From positions 1-23,098 of the forward strand of contig JANPPS010000237.1 of NCBI GenBank assembly GCA_031428635.1: a stretch of 23,098 nt of DNA, given 5' to 3'. Of the stretch, positions 7,562 through 13,698 are shown piece after piece. The position numbers and the translations under genes are program-made. The stretch comes from JANPPS01 sp031428635 (lineage in GTDB: Bacteria > Pseudomonadota > Alphaproteobacteria > Acetobacterales > Acetobacteraceae). Each line of letters begins with the position of its first letter. Within the stretch, counting starts at the first letter, position 1. The notes under the pieces were generated by a model that worked only from the letters and a program-made list of their open reading frames with translations, was not told the DNA's origin and searched no databases.

Positions 7562-8581
7562 ATGCGCGTTTACTACGACCGCGACGCCGACGTGAACCTG
7601 ATCAAGGGTAAGCGCGTCGCGATCATCGGCTATGGCAGCCAGGGCGTCGCCCATGCCAACAACCTCAAGGATAGCGGCCTTCCGCAGTTGGCGGTCGGCC
7701 TACGCGCCGGCTCGACCGGTATTGCCAAGGCGGAAGCGGCCGGCCTGCAGGTTATGGACCCGGCCGATGCCGCCAAGTGGGCGGACGTCGTGATGGTGCT
7801 GACGCCCGATGAGGGCCAGGGCGACCTCTATCGCGAAAAGCTTGCTGCCAACATGAAGCCCGGCGCCGCGCTGGCGTTCGCGCATGGGCTGAACGTGCAT
7901 TTCAACTTGCTCGATCCCCGTGCCGATATCGACGTGTTCATGATTGCGCCCAAGGGTCCGGGCCACACCGTGCGTAGTGAATATCAGCGCGGCGGCGGCG
8001 TACCCTGCCTGGTGGCCGTGGCACAGGACCCGAGCGGCAGTGCGATGGAAGTAGCGTTGAGCTACGCCAGCGCGATCGGTGGTGGCCGCGCCGGCATTAT
8101 CGAGACGACGTTCAAGGAAGAGTGCGAGACCGATTTGTTCGGCGAGCAAGCCGTGCTGTGTGGCGGCTTGGTGGAGTTGATCAAGGCCGGCTTCGAGACC
8201 CTGGTCGAGGCCGGGTATGCGCCGGAAATGGCGTACTTTGAGTGCCTGCACGAGGTGAAGCTGATCGTCGACCTGATCTATGAGGGCGGCATCGCCAATA
8301 TGAACTACTCGATCAGCAACACGGCCGAGTACGGCGAATACGTGACCGGCCCCCGGATTGTGACCTCCGAGACGAAGGCCGAGATGAAGCGCGTGCTGGA
8401 GGACATCCAGTCCGGCCGGTTTGCGCGCGACTGGATGCTGGAAAACCGCACCAACCAAGCCAGCTTCAAGGCGACCCGTCGTCGCATGAGCGAGCACCCG
8501 ATCGAGCTGGTCGGTGAGCGGCTGCGCGCGATGATGCCGTGGATCGCACAGAACCGGCTGGTAGACCGCGCCAAGAACTAG
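7562..8581 (+). CDS. ilvC: Ketol-acid reductoisomerase
   Basis: Converts acetolactate or acetohydroxybutyrate to the dihydroxy-acid using Mg2+ and NAD(P)H, the second step of branched-chain amino acid synthesis. The 339 residues are the short class I type. The Rossmann nucleotide loop is IIGYGSQGVAHA (Gly23, Gly25, Gly28). The cofactor-choice loop reads GLRAGSTG, with one serine where many NADPH enzymes have two. APKGPGHTVRSEYQRGGGVP and the metal site stretch ETTFKEECETDLFGEQ are intact. AAGGAAG sits six bases before the ATG. The order ilvB-ilvN-ilvC in one direction with short gaps indicates one operon. Confidence 0.97.
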   Translation: MRVYYDRDADVNLIKGKRVAIIGYGSQGVAHANNLKDSGLPQLAVGLRAGSTGIAKAEAAGLQVMDPADAAKWADVVMVLTPDEGQGDLYREKLAANMKPGAALAFAHGLNVHFNLLDPRADIDVFMIAPKGPGHTVRSEYQRGGGVPCLVAVAQDPSGSAMEVALSYASAIGGGRAGIIETTFKEECETDLFGEQAVLCGGLVELIKAGFETLVEAGYAPEMAYFECLHEVKLIVDLIYEGGIANMNYSISNTAEYGEYVTGPRIVTSETKAEMKRVLEDIQSGRFARDWMLENRTNQASFKATRRRMSEHPIELVGERLRAMMPWIAQNRLVDRAKN

Positions 8582-8594
8582 TTTGGCCAGCCTC

Positions 8595-8795
8595 GTGCCA
8601 AAACTTCTACACCTTCTTGCCTGTTTGGCGCTGGGCGGCTGCGTCACCTACTCGTCGCTGGATAACCGGGAACTAGGTCCATTCCCGGGATCAGCCTGTT
8701 ATGCTGGGCAGTATATTTGCCCAGCAGCGGGGCCGGTCGGTCAGTCGTGCCGCTGCACCGGGCCGGGTACGTCATCCTCTGGTACGATTCAGTAA
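8595..8795 (+). CDS. Small cysteine-rich lipoprotein, copy 1
   Basis: A 66-residue predicted outer-envelope lipoprotein of unknown function. The signal peptide is VPKLLHLLACLALGGC, with lipobox LGGC and lipidated Cys16. The mature part is about 50 residues and has Cys35, Cys42 and a CRC-type pair in the motif CYAGQYICPAAGPVGQSCRC. I chose GTG at 8595 rather than TTG at 8583 because it places the lipobox Cys at residue 16, exactly as in the paralogous gene 129 bases downstream; no strong Shine-Dalgarno decides it. The gene begins 14 bases after ilvC and may be cotranscribed with it. The clear paralogue beside it is the main evidence that this ORF is real. Confidence 0.72.
   Translation: MPKLLHLLACLALGGCVTYSSLDNRELGPFPGSACYAGQYICPAAGPVGQSCRCTGPGTSSSGTIQ
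8702..8726 (+). repeat. Perfect inverted repeat inside lipoprotein copy 1
   Basis: TGCTGGGCA and TGCCCAGCA pair as a nine-base stem around a seven-base loop. It covers the codons for the YAGxYxCPA motif. The matching place in copy 2 keeps the stem with a compensatory pair change. Confidence 0.5.
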
Positions 8796-8923
8796 ACGGA
8801 AATGCAGGGCGTCTGGCCGTAAGCCGGCGACCTGCTGCAGATCGCACACGACCGGCCGGGTGACTTCGCCAAAACCAATCCGGCCGCCGGCCGTTCAGAA
8901 AGATTAGTTGCAGGGGATGGTTC

Positions 8924-9121
8924 ATGCTGAAGGTTCTAGCGGTGGGGACGTTGCTCGCGCTGAGTGGTTGCATTGCGTACGTGCCGATCGAAACAGCTTC
9001 CGTGCCGGTTGCGGGATCGACCTGCTATGCCGGGTTTTACGTTTGCCCGGCGGCCGGGCCGTTGGGCGCACCGTGTAGTTGTCCCGGGATTGGCGCTCCG
9101 TCCTTTGGCGTGATCCGCTAA
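8924..9121 (+). CDS. Small cysteine-rich lipoprotein, copy 2
   Basis: A 65-residue predicted lipoprotein, paralogous to the one just upstream. Signal peptide MLKVLAVGTLLALSGC has lipobox LSGC with Cys16. The mature part contains CYAGFYVCPAAGPLGAPCSC followed by PGIGAPSFGVIR, matching copy 1 at most motif positions (CYAGxYxCPAAGPxGxxCxC, then G, S, G and I). Besides the lipid anchor each copy has four cysteines, so two disulfides are possible in the oxidising periplasm (inference). AGGGG lies before the ATG with good spacing, which supports this start. I do not recognise a characterised family, although similar CSCPGxGAPSxG endings seem familiar from other alphaproteobacterial hypothetical proteins. 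Confidence 0.8.
   Translation: MLKVLAVGTLLALSGCIAYVPIETASVPVAGSTCYAGFYVCPAAGPLGAPCSCPGIGAPSFGVIR
9028..9052 (+). repeat. Matching imperfect inverted repeat inside lipoprotein copy 2
   Basis: TGCCGGGTT and TGCCCGGCG, at the same codons as the hairpin of copy 1. Six Watson-Crick pairs and two G-T pairs remain. One T-A pair of copy 1 is C-G here. Confidence 0.35.
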
Positions 9122-9266
9122 CGTCTGGGGATTAGCGGGGTGGGCTGGCCAGTCTACCCGGTCTCGTTGCCCAGGACCGCCGACGTCTATCCCGGCCCGG
9201 CTATCGACTGAGTATTTGAGCGGCCTGTAATAGTAATACACTGATTTCAGAGACTTAGGATCTAAC

Positions 9267-9506
9267 ATGGCAACCAAATCAATCTGCATTATTACGTCGA
9301 GCGTTGAAGGAAAGGGCGCTTACGGGATCACAGCCGACACCGACGAGAATGTGTATTTTCCGTTGGGTGTGACCGACGCGCTCCGGCTCGAGGAATTCGA
9401 GACTGTCGAGGCGATCGTCGTCAAGAACGACCGCCCGGATCCGGTTTGGAAGGCTATCCGTGCGCGCCGCCTGTCGAGCGACGGTGACCTGCCACTCTCG
9501 GAGTAA
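9267..9506 (+). CDS. Small hypothetical protein with cold-shock/OB-like pattern
   Basis: A 79-residue protein without signal peptide or membrane segment, so probably cytoplasmic. Residues 15-68 read GKGAYGITADTDENVYFPLG, then TDALRLEEFETVEAIVVKND. The order 'G-x-YGI, D-E-NVYFP, aliphatic, VEAIVVKNDR' resembles a cold-shock domain (GYGFI, DVFVH, VEFEVVEN), so an OB fold with nucleic acid binding is possible. That is inference from pattern, and the aromatic RNA-binding motifs RNP1 and RNP2 are not clearly intact. AGGA lies six bases before the ATG. It stands alone after 145 bases without a gene and is followed by a strong hairpin shared with the convergent binding-protein gene, so it is probably its own transcript. 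Confidence 0.72.
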   Translation: MATKSICIITSSVEGKGAYGITADTDENVYFPLGVTDALRLEEFETVEAIVVKNDRPDPVWKAIRARRLSSDGDLPLSE

Positions 9507-9515
9507 GACGTGACG

Positions 9516-9551
9516 CCCGTCTTCCCTCGCCGTCTGGCGAGGGAGGACGGG
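9516..9551. terminator. Convergent hairpin between the 79-residue gene and the peptide-binding protein gene
   Basis: A 16-base stem with one G-T pair (CCCGTCTTCCCTCGCC against GGCGAGGGAGGACGGG) closes a four-base loop. It lies 10 bases after one stop and 13 bases from the other gene's stop, so it can serve both directions. There is no T-run on either side; it may act as a 3'-end stabiliser or need a factor. Confidence 0.65.
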
Positions 9552-9563
9552 CCGGGCGTACGG

Positions 9564-11153
9564 CTACTTCACCATGACGTAGCGCAGGGGGAATGTGTTG
9601 TCGGACAACTGTACCAAGTCGATGTTGGATTTGGCCGCCCATACGACCGTTTGCTGGTGTAGCGGGATGAACGCCGCCTCATCATGAACGATCTTCGACG
9701 CGGCAGTGATCAAAGCTTGACGCTTGGCCGGGTCAATCTCGGTCGATATCGCGTCAAGGTCCTTGTCGAACTCGGCGTTGCTCCAGCCGCCATCGTTGAA
9801 AACGCCGCGCACGCCGTTGCGGCCTCCAGCAAGGTTAAAGAACGAGTTGTGCGCGTCATACGTGTTAGGCGTCCAGCCGAGCATGTAGAAGCTGGTGTTA
9901 TAGTCGGGGTTGCTGATCTCAGCGAAGTACTTGAGGCGCGTTTGTGCGGCCAGCGTGATGCGAATATTTGCGCGGGCCAACATGGCGGTGACGGCCTGGC
10001 AAATCGCTTCGTCATTGATGTACCGGTCGTTCGGGCAATCAAGCGTGACGCCAAATCCGTTCGGATAACCAGCCTCGGTCAGCAGCTTTTTACTCGCTTC
10101 CGGATCATAGGGGTAGCGGATGTTATCTGCCTCGACGAAGCCGTTCACGCCGGGTCCGTATAGCAGGCCGGTCGGGCGGGATTGGTTACGCATGACGCGC
10201 GCCTGGATCGCCTTGATGTCGATCGCTTGGTAGAACGCCTGGCGTACGCGCTGATCCTTGAACGGGTTCTTACCCTTCACGTCGGACTTCAACAGCTCGG
10301 GACGTGTCTGATCGAAGCCTAAGAATATTGTGCGCAGCTCGGGCGTTGTGCGCAGCTTGATGCCATCCGTGCTCGACAGGCGCTGCATATCCTGGGGCGG
10401 TACGGTGTAGATCATGTCCACATCGCCCGCCAGCAACGCGGCCACGCGGGTTGCGGCGTTACCGATGACGTTGAACGTCACCTCCGTCAGGTTATGTTCG
10501 GGCTTGTCCCACCAATCCGGGTTGTTGCGCATGGTGGTACGGCGGTCGGGCTCACGCAGCATCAGGATGAACGGACCGGTGCCGTTGGCGTTGCGGGTAG
10601 CGAAGTTCTCTTCCTTGGTCTTCGCCAGGTCCGTTGGTACCGTCGCGTTATGCTCCTCGCACCATTTCTTGGACATGATGACCCACTGTGTGATCTCCTC
10701 GAGGAAGATCGGGTCCGGGTCTTTGGTGATGAAGTCGACCGTGAAGTCGTCGATCTTCTTGACCTCGGTCACGGCCTGGAAATACGAGTTGATCTGGCTT
10801 CCCGGCCCGGTCGCGCGCGTCTCGCTAAACAGCACGTCATCGGCGGTAAACGGCTCACCGCCTTGGAACTTCACATTGTGGCGTAGGTGAAAACGCCAGG
10901 TATTGGGGTTGGGCTGCTCCCAACTCTCGGCCAGCGCCGGCTCGACCTTTAAGTTGCGATCACGCCGCACCAGCGGATCGTAAAAGTTTTGCGTGAACGT
11001 CAGCAGGAATGTCTCGCTGCGCGTGTACGGGTCCATGGAGTTGGCGTCACCGTCATTGGCCCAACGGAGCGTGGCGGCGTGGCCAGGCATGGCAAAACTG
11101 GCAACGAGGGCGAATGTGAGGCCAGCGGCGCGCGGCGAGCGTGGGAAGGTCAT
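9564..11153 (-). CDS. ABC transporter substrate-binding protein, family 5 (peptide/opine/nickel type)
   Basis: A 529-residue periplasmic binding protein of the DppA/OppA family. A signal peptide ends at PGHA, with mature start ATLRWANDGDANSMDPYTR. The family pattern is clear: LAESWEQPNPNTWRFHLRHN with VKFQGGEPFTADDV, then NGTGPF, and KDQRVRQAFYQAIDIKAI in the second lobe. AGGAG five bases before the ATG supports the start. It ends with YVMVK. No permease or ATPase gene is adjacent, so it is an orphan binding protein here. It follows the F0 b subunit gene by 60 bases on the same strand with no clear terminator between. Ligand cannot be read; peptides are the default guess for the family. Confidence 0.92.
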   Translation of the reverse strand: MTFPRSPRAAGLTFALVASFAMPGHAATLRWANDGDANSMDPYTRSETFLLTFTQNFYDPLVRRDRNLKVEPALAESWEQPNPNTWRFHLRHNVKFQGGEPFTADDVLFSETRATGPGSQINSYFQAVTEVKKIDDFTVDFITKDPDPIFLEEITQWVIMSKKWCEEHNATVPTDLAKTKEENFATRNANGTGPFILMLREPDRRTTMRNNPDWWDKPEHNLTEVTFNVIGNAATRVAALLAGDVDMIYTVPPQDMQRLSSTDGIKLRTTPELRTIFLGFDQTRPELLKSDVKGKNPFKDQRVRQAFYQAIDIKAIQARVMRNQSRPTGLLYGPGVNGFVEADNIRYPYDPEASKKLLTEAGYPNGFGVTLDCPNDRYINDEAICQAVTAMLARANIRITLAAQTRLKYFAEISNPDYNTSFYMLGWTPNTYDAHNSFFNLAGGRNGVRGVFNDGGWSNAEFDKDLDAISTEIDPAKRQALITAASKIVHDEAAFIPLHQQTVVWAAKSNIDLVQLSDNTFPLRYVMVK

Positions 11154-11213
11154 GGGGACTCCTGGTACAGCGGAGCCGACACGGTACTAGATGCGGCGCG
11201 GGCTACAACGCCT

Positions 11214-11729
11214 TTATGCAGCCCTGCGGCCGGCAAGCGCGGCGGGTAGGCCGGCGATCGCATGGTCAATCAGGGTGGCATCCGCGTCGGCACCGAACGA
11301 TTGCGACAGAACGTGCTGCGCGGCCCGGGTAGCAATGTCTGCCGCGGCCAGGCGGACATCGGTGATGGCGGCCTTTTCGGCGGCGGCGATGCGGTCGATC
11401 GCGGCCTGCTCACGTCGGCGGGCGGCGTTTACGGCGTCGGTCCGGGCGGCTTCTGCCACCCGTGTCGCTTCCCCACGTGCCTGCTCCAACATGGCTTTCG
11501 CTTCGATCAGGGCAGCGTCACGCTGGGCGGTGGCGTCACGCAGCATAGCCTCTGCCTCCGTACGGAGCGCGCTGGCGGCCGCCAACTCCAGCCGCACGTC
11601 GTCGGCGCGCTTGTCCAGGATGCCGGCCACGATTTGCGCCAGCTTCTTGCCAAAGATCAGAAAGAAGATGGTGAACGCAACGCCAACCCAGGTGCGCGGA
11701 TCAGCCAGCAGGCTGCTATGGTGTTCCAT
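11214..11729 (-). CDS. atpF: F0F1 ATP synthase subunit b
   Basis: A 171-residue stator subunit. One N-terminal membrane helix (about residues 13-31, WVGVAFTIFFLIFGKKLA) is followed by a long charged, alanine-rich helix that pairs with b' to link the membrane a subunit to F1 through delta. It lacks invariant catalytic residues, so the call rests on topology, length and position. It is the last gene of the leftward F0 operon, eight bases after b'. Two different b-type subunits in tandem are usual for Alphaproteobacteria and photosynthetic bacteria. Which copy is b and which b' is by order and by the start sequence. Confidence 0.9.
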   Translation of the reverse strand: MEHHSSLLADPRTWVGVAFTIFFLIFGKKLAQIVAGILDKRADDVRLELAAASALRTEAEAMLRDATAQRDAALIEAKAMLEQARGEATRVAEAARTDAVNAARRREQAAIDRIAAAEKAAITDVRLAAADIATRAAQHVLSQSFGADADATLIDHAIAGLPAALAGRRAA

Positions 11730-11737
11730 GGTGGTTC

Positions 11738-12226
11738 CTATGCCATCACGGCGGAGATGGCGTTCGTGACAGCGGCCGGGTCGGCAGCGCGGCCCGTCAG
11801 ACGGGTGACGACGTCCGATGTGGCGCCGGTCGCCACCTCACGCAGCGCGCCCATCGCAGAGTCACGGGCAGCAGCAATGCGAGCGTCGGCTTCGGCCATC
11901 TGAATATCGAGCTTCTCGTTCGCGATCCGCGCTTGTTCCGCGGCTTCGGCCTTGGCTTCCGCAACGGCTGACGCGATCTCAGCCTGGGCTTCACTATTGG
12001 CCTGGCGGGTGGCGCTGGTGACCTCGGCCGTCGTGGCGTCGGCGTGTTCCTTGGCAATTCGCGCGCTAACTAAATCGTTGTCGATGGTCTGGGCCCGACT
12101 TGCCAGTACGGTTGCGACCTGGGGCAGGGCCCAACTTGCACACAAATAGTAAAGAGCACCAAAGATTAATGCCATCCAGACGACCTGCGAGATCGTCAGT
12201 GGGTTGGCGAAGTCAAGCTGCGGCAT
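11738..12226 (-). CDS. atpG: F0F1 ATP synthase subunit b'
   Basis: A 162-residue b-type stator subunit. It starts MPQLDFANPLTISQVVWMALIFGALYYL, the typical b' opening, in which a short 'PQLDF' stretch leads into the single membrane helix. The rest is a continuous alanine- and glutamate-rich coiled coil. AGGG lies seven bases before the ATG. It follows atpE across a gap with a strong hairpin and precedes subunit b. The symbol atpG is the one used for b' in several alphaproteobacterial and cyanobacterial annotations, but elsewhere atpG means gamma; atpF2 is an alternative. Confidence 0.9.
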   Translation of the reverse strand: MPQLDFANPLTISQVVWMALIFGALYYLCASWALPQVATVLASRAQTIDNDLVSARIAKEHADATTAEVTSATRQANSEAQAEIASAVAEAKAEAAEQARIANEKLDIQMAEADARIAAARDSAMGALREVATGATSDVVTRLTGRAADPAAVTNAISAVMA

Positions 12227-12251
12227 GATCCGACCCTATCAGCAAACCGAT

Positions 12252-12275
12252 CCGGGGCCGGCAATCCGGCCCCGG
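12252..12275. promoter_or_regulatory. Strong hairpin between atpE and the b' gene
   Basis: CCGGGGCCGG and CCGGCCCCGG form a perfect ten-base stem around CAAT. In the operon's direction it lies 12 bases after the atpE stop and 25 bases before the b' start, with no T-run. It may stop 3' exonucleases or cause partial termination, raising c-subunit output over b and b' (inference). Confidence 0.55.
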
Positions 12276-12287
12276 GATAAGCGGCGT

Positions 12288-12512
12288 TTAGGTGAACAGG
12301 ATTAAGAACGCGATCAGCAACGCGAACAACGCCACGGCTTCCGTCAGCGCGAAGCCAAGGATCCCGATCGGGAACACGACGTCGCGCGCAGCCGGGTTAC
12401 GTCCAACGGTCGTGACCATGGCAGCGAAAATGTTGCCGATGCCGATGCCCACGCCCGCGAGTGCTATCACGGCCAGGCCGGCCCCGAGGGCCTTCGCAGC
12501 AAGAACGTCCAT
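12288..12512 (-). CDS. atpE: F0F1 ATP synthase subunit c
   Basis: The 74-residue proteolipid that forms the rotating c-ring. Two membrane helices flank the polar loop GRNPAARD (37-44). Helix 1 carries the glycine-rich GVGIGIGN packing motif. The proton-carrying acid is Glu58 in GFALTEAVALFALLIAFLIL. The residues around Glu58 do not show the Ser or Gln set known from sodium-type rings, so proton coupling is expected. AAGGA lies about ten bases before the ATG in a leader poor in G (CAATCAACCGAT), which recalls the open, efficient atpE start region of E. coli. Confidence 0.96.
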   Translation of the reverse strand: MDVLAAKALGAGLAVIALAGVGIGIGNIFAAMVTTVGRNPAARDVVFPIGILGFALTEAVALFALLIAFLILFT

Positions 12513-12554
12513 GTTGATCTAGTCCTTATCGGTTGATTGAAACAGGCTGCCGGT

Positions 12555-13310
12555 TTAGTGCAGATGCACTGCGTCGTGCAGGTAGATGCAGGTCAAGATA
12601 GCGAAGACATAGGCCTGCAAGGCAGCGACCAGCAGCTCGAAGCCGACCAGCACCACATTTATCGCCATCGGCAGGATGCCGGCGGCCGTCCCGAGTATGC
12701 CGGCACCGGCCAGCAACACAACGAACGTTGCGAACACTTCGAACATCACGTGCCCGGCCACCATGTTGGCGAACAGACGGATGCTGAGACTGACGGGGCG
12801 CGACAGGTAGCTGATCACCTCGATCGGTATGATCAGCGGCGCGAGCAGCTTCGGAGCGCCCTCGGGGAAGAAATAACTGAAGAAGTGTAGACCATGGATC
12901 CTCAGCGCCACCGCCGTCACAACCACGATCACCATCAGTGCCAGGCCAAACGTCACCGCGATATGGCTGGTGTAGGTGAACGAAAACGGCAGCAGGCCTA
13001 ACAGGTTACCCATCAACACAAAGGAAAACAGCGTGAAGATGAACGGGAAGAACCGCTTACCCTCGGTTCCGATCGTTCCGACGGTCATGTCCATCATGCT
13101 GGTGTACGACAGCTCTGCCGCTGCCTGTAGCCGGCCGGGAACAACGGCGCGTGGCTTCATGCCATAATACAGCAGCGAAAGTACCAGCCCGCCGCCCAGC
13201 AACATCATGAAATTTGCATTGGTAAAGTTCACGGACCGGCCGAGGGCCCCGAACCATGTATGCAGCTCGAACTGCCCGAGCGCGTCGATTTTTGAAGGTT
13301 CGGCCGCCAA
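12555..13310 (-). CDS. atpB: F0F1 ATP synthase subunit a
   Basis: A 251-residue polytopic membrane subunit that forms the proton half-channels beside the c-ring. The essential arginine is Arg178 in SLSIRLFANMVAGH, equivalent to E. coli Arg210. LMGNLLGLLPFSF and ELLVAALQAYVFAIL are further family signatures. The N-terminus IDALGQFELHTW is typical. The start is TTG at 13310-13308: the codon before is ATT, the one before that a stop, and the next in-frame Met lies after the conserved N-terminus. AGAGGGG sits eight bases upstream. It follows atpI by 13 bases. Confidence 0.95.
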   Translation of the reverse strand: MAAEPSKIDALGQFELHTWFGALGRSVNFTNANFMMLLGGGLVLSLLYYGMKPRAVVPGRLQAAAELSYTSMMDMTVGTIGTEGKRFFPFIFTLFSFVLMGNLLGLLPFSFTYTSHIAVTFGLALMVIVVVTAVALRIHGLHFFSYFFPEGAPKLLAPLIIPIEVISYLSRPVSLSIRLFANMVAGHVMFEVFATFVVLLAGAGILGTAAGILPMAINVVLVGFELLVAALQAYVFAILTCIYLHDAVHLH

Positions 13311-13323
13311 AATTTATGCCCCT

Positions 13324-13605
13324 CTAACGCTTCCGCGGCATCATTAGCCGCCACACATTTGCCACCCCAGCCGCGCCGCCCAGAAGGACAAACAGCGCCA
13401 GAAACCACGGCTTCGTTCCCAACCACCAGTCGAGCGCAAACCCGATAGCAAGCCCTACGATCAACGCCGAAACCAGCTCGACCCCTACCCGGACGCCAAC
13501 ACCCATGGGGCTGACTGTCCCGGTCTGACCCGGTGCTGGGGGATTGACCCGGCCCTCCGCCGCCTTCAGCCGCGCCTCGAACGAACCGTCCTTATCACCG
13601 CTCAA
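13324..13605 (-). CDS. atpI: ATP synthase assembly protein AtpI
   Basis: A 93-residue small membrane protein heading the F0 operon. AtpI-type proteins help assemble the c-ring or supply Mg2+; they are not part of the finished enzyme. After a charged, proline-containing N-terminus, two membrane helices are visible (VGVELVSALIVGLAIGFALD and WFLALFVLLGGAAGVANV), separated by WWLGTKPW, the usual motif of the alphaproteobacterial form. The start is TTG at 13605-13603, with AGGGGG five bases upstream; no ATG is near. It begins 93 bases after the smc stop. Confidence 0.9.
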   Translation of the reverse strand: MSGDKDGSFEARLKAAEGRVNPPAPGQTGTVSPMGVGVRVGVELVSALIVGLAIGFALDWWLGTKPWFLALFVLLGGAAGVANVWRLMMPRKR

Positions 13606-13650
13606 CGCCGCCCCCTGTCTGCAGACTGCCTGCTTTTCGATGGCTTGCGT

Positions 13651-13679
13651 CCCCTACCGGCGGGGGGTGGTAGTGTCAA
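13651..13679 (-). promoter_or_regulatory. Possible promoter of the F0 ATP synthase operon
   Basis: On the minus strand a perfect TTGACA (13679-13674) is followed after 17 bases by TAGGGG (13656-13651), 45 bases before the atpI start. The -35 box and spacing are ideal but the -10 box is poor. It lies in the gap between smc and atpI, where an operon promoter is expected. Confidence 0.35.
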
Positions 13680-13698
13680 CCTGGTTGCGAAGTATGGG

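Noticed and set aside
9216..9245. Promoter-like TTGAGC and TACACT before the 79-residue gene
   Set aside because: The spacing is 15 bases and both boxes are imperfect; not enough to call.
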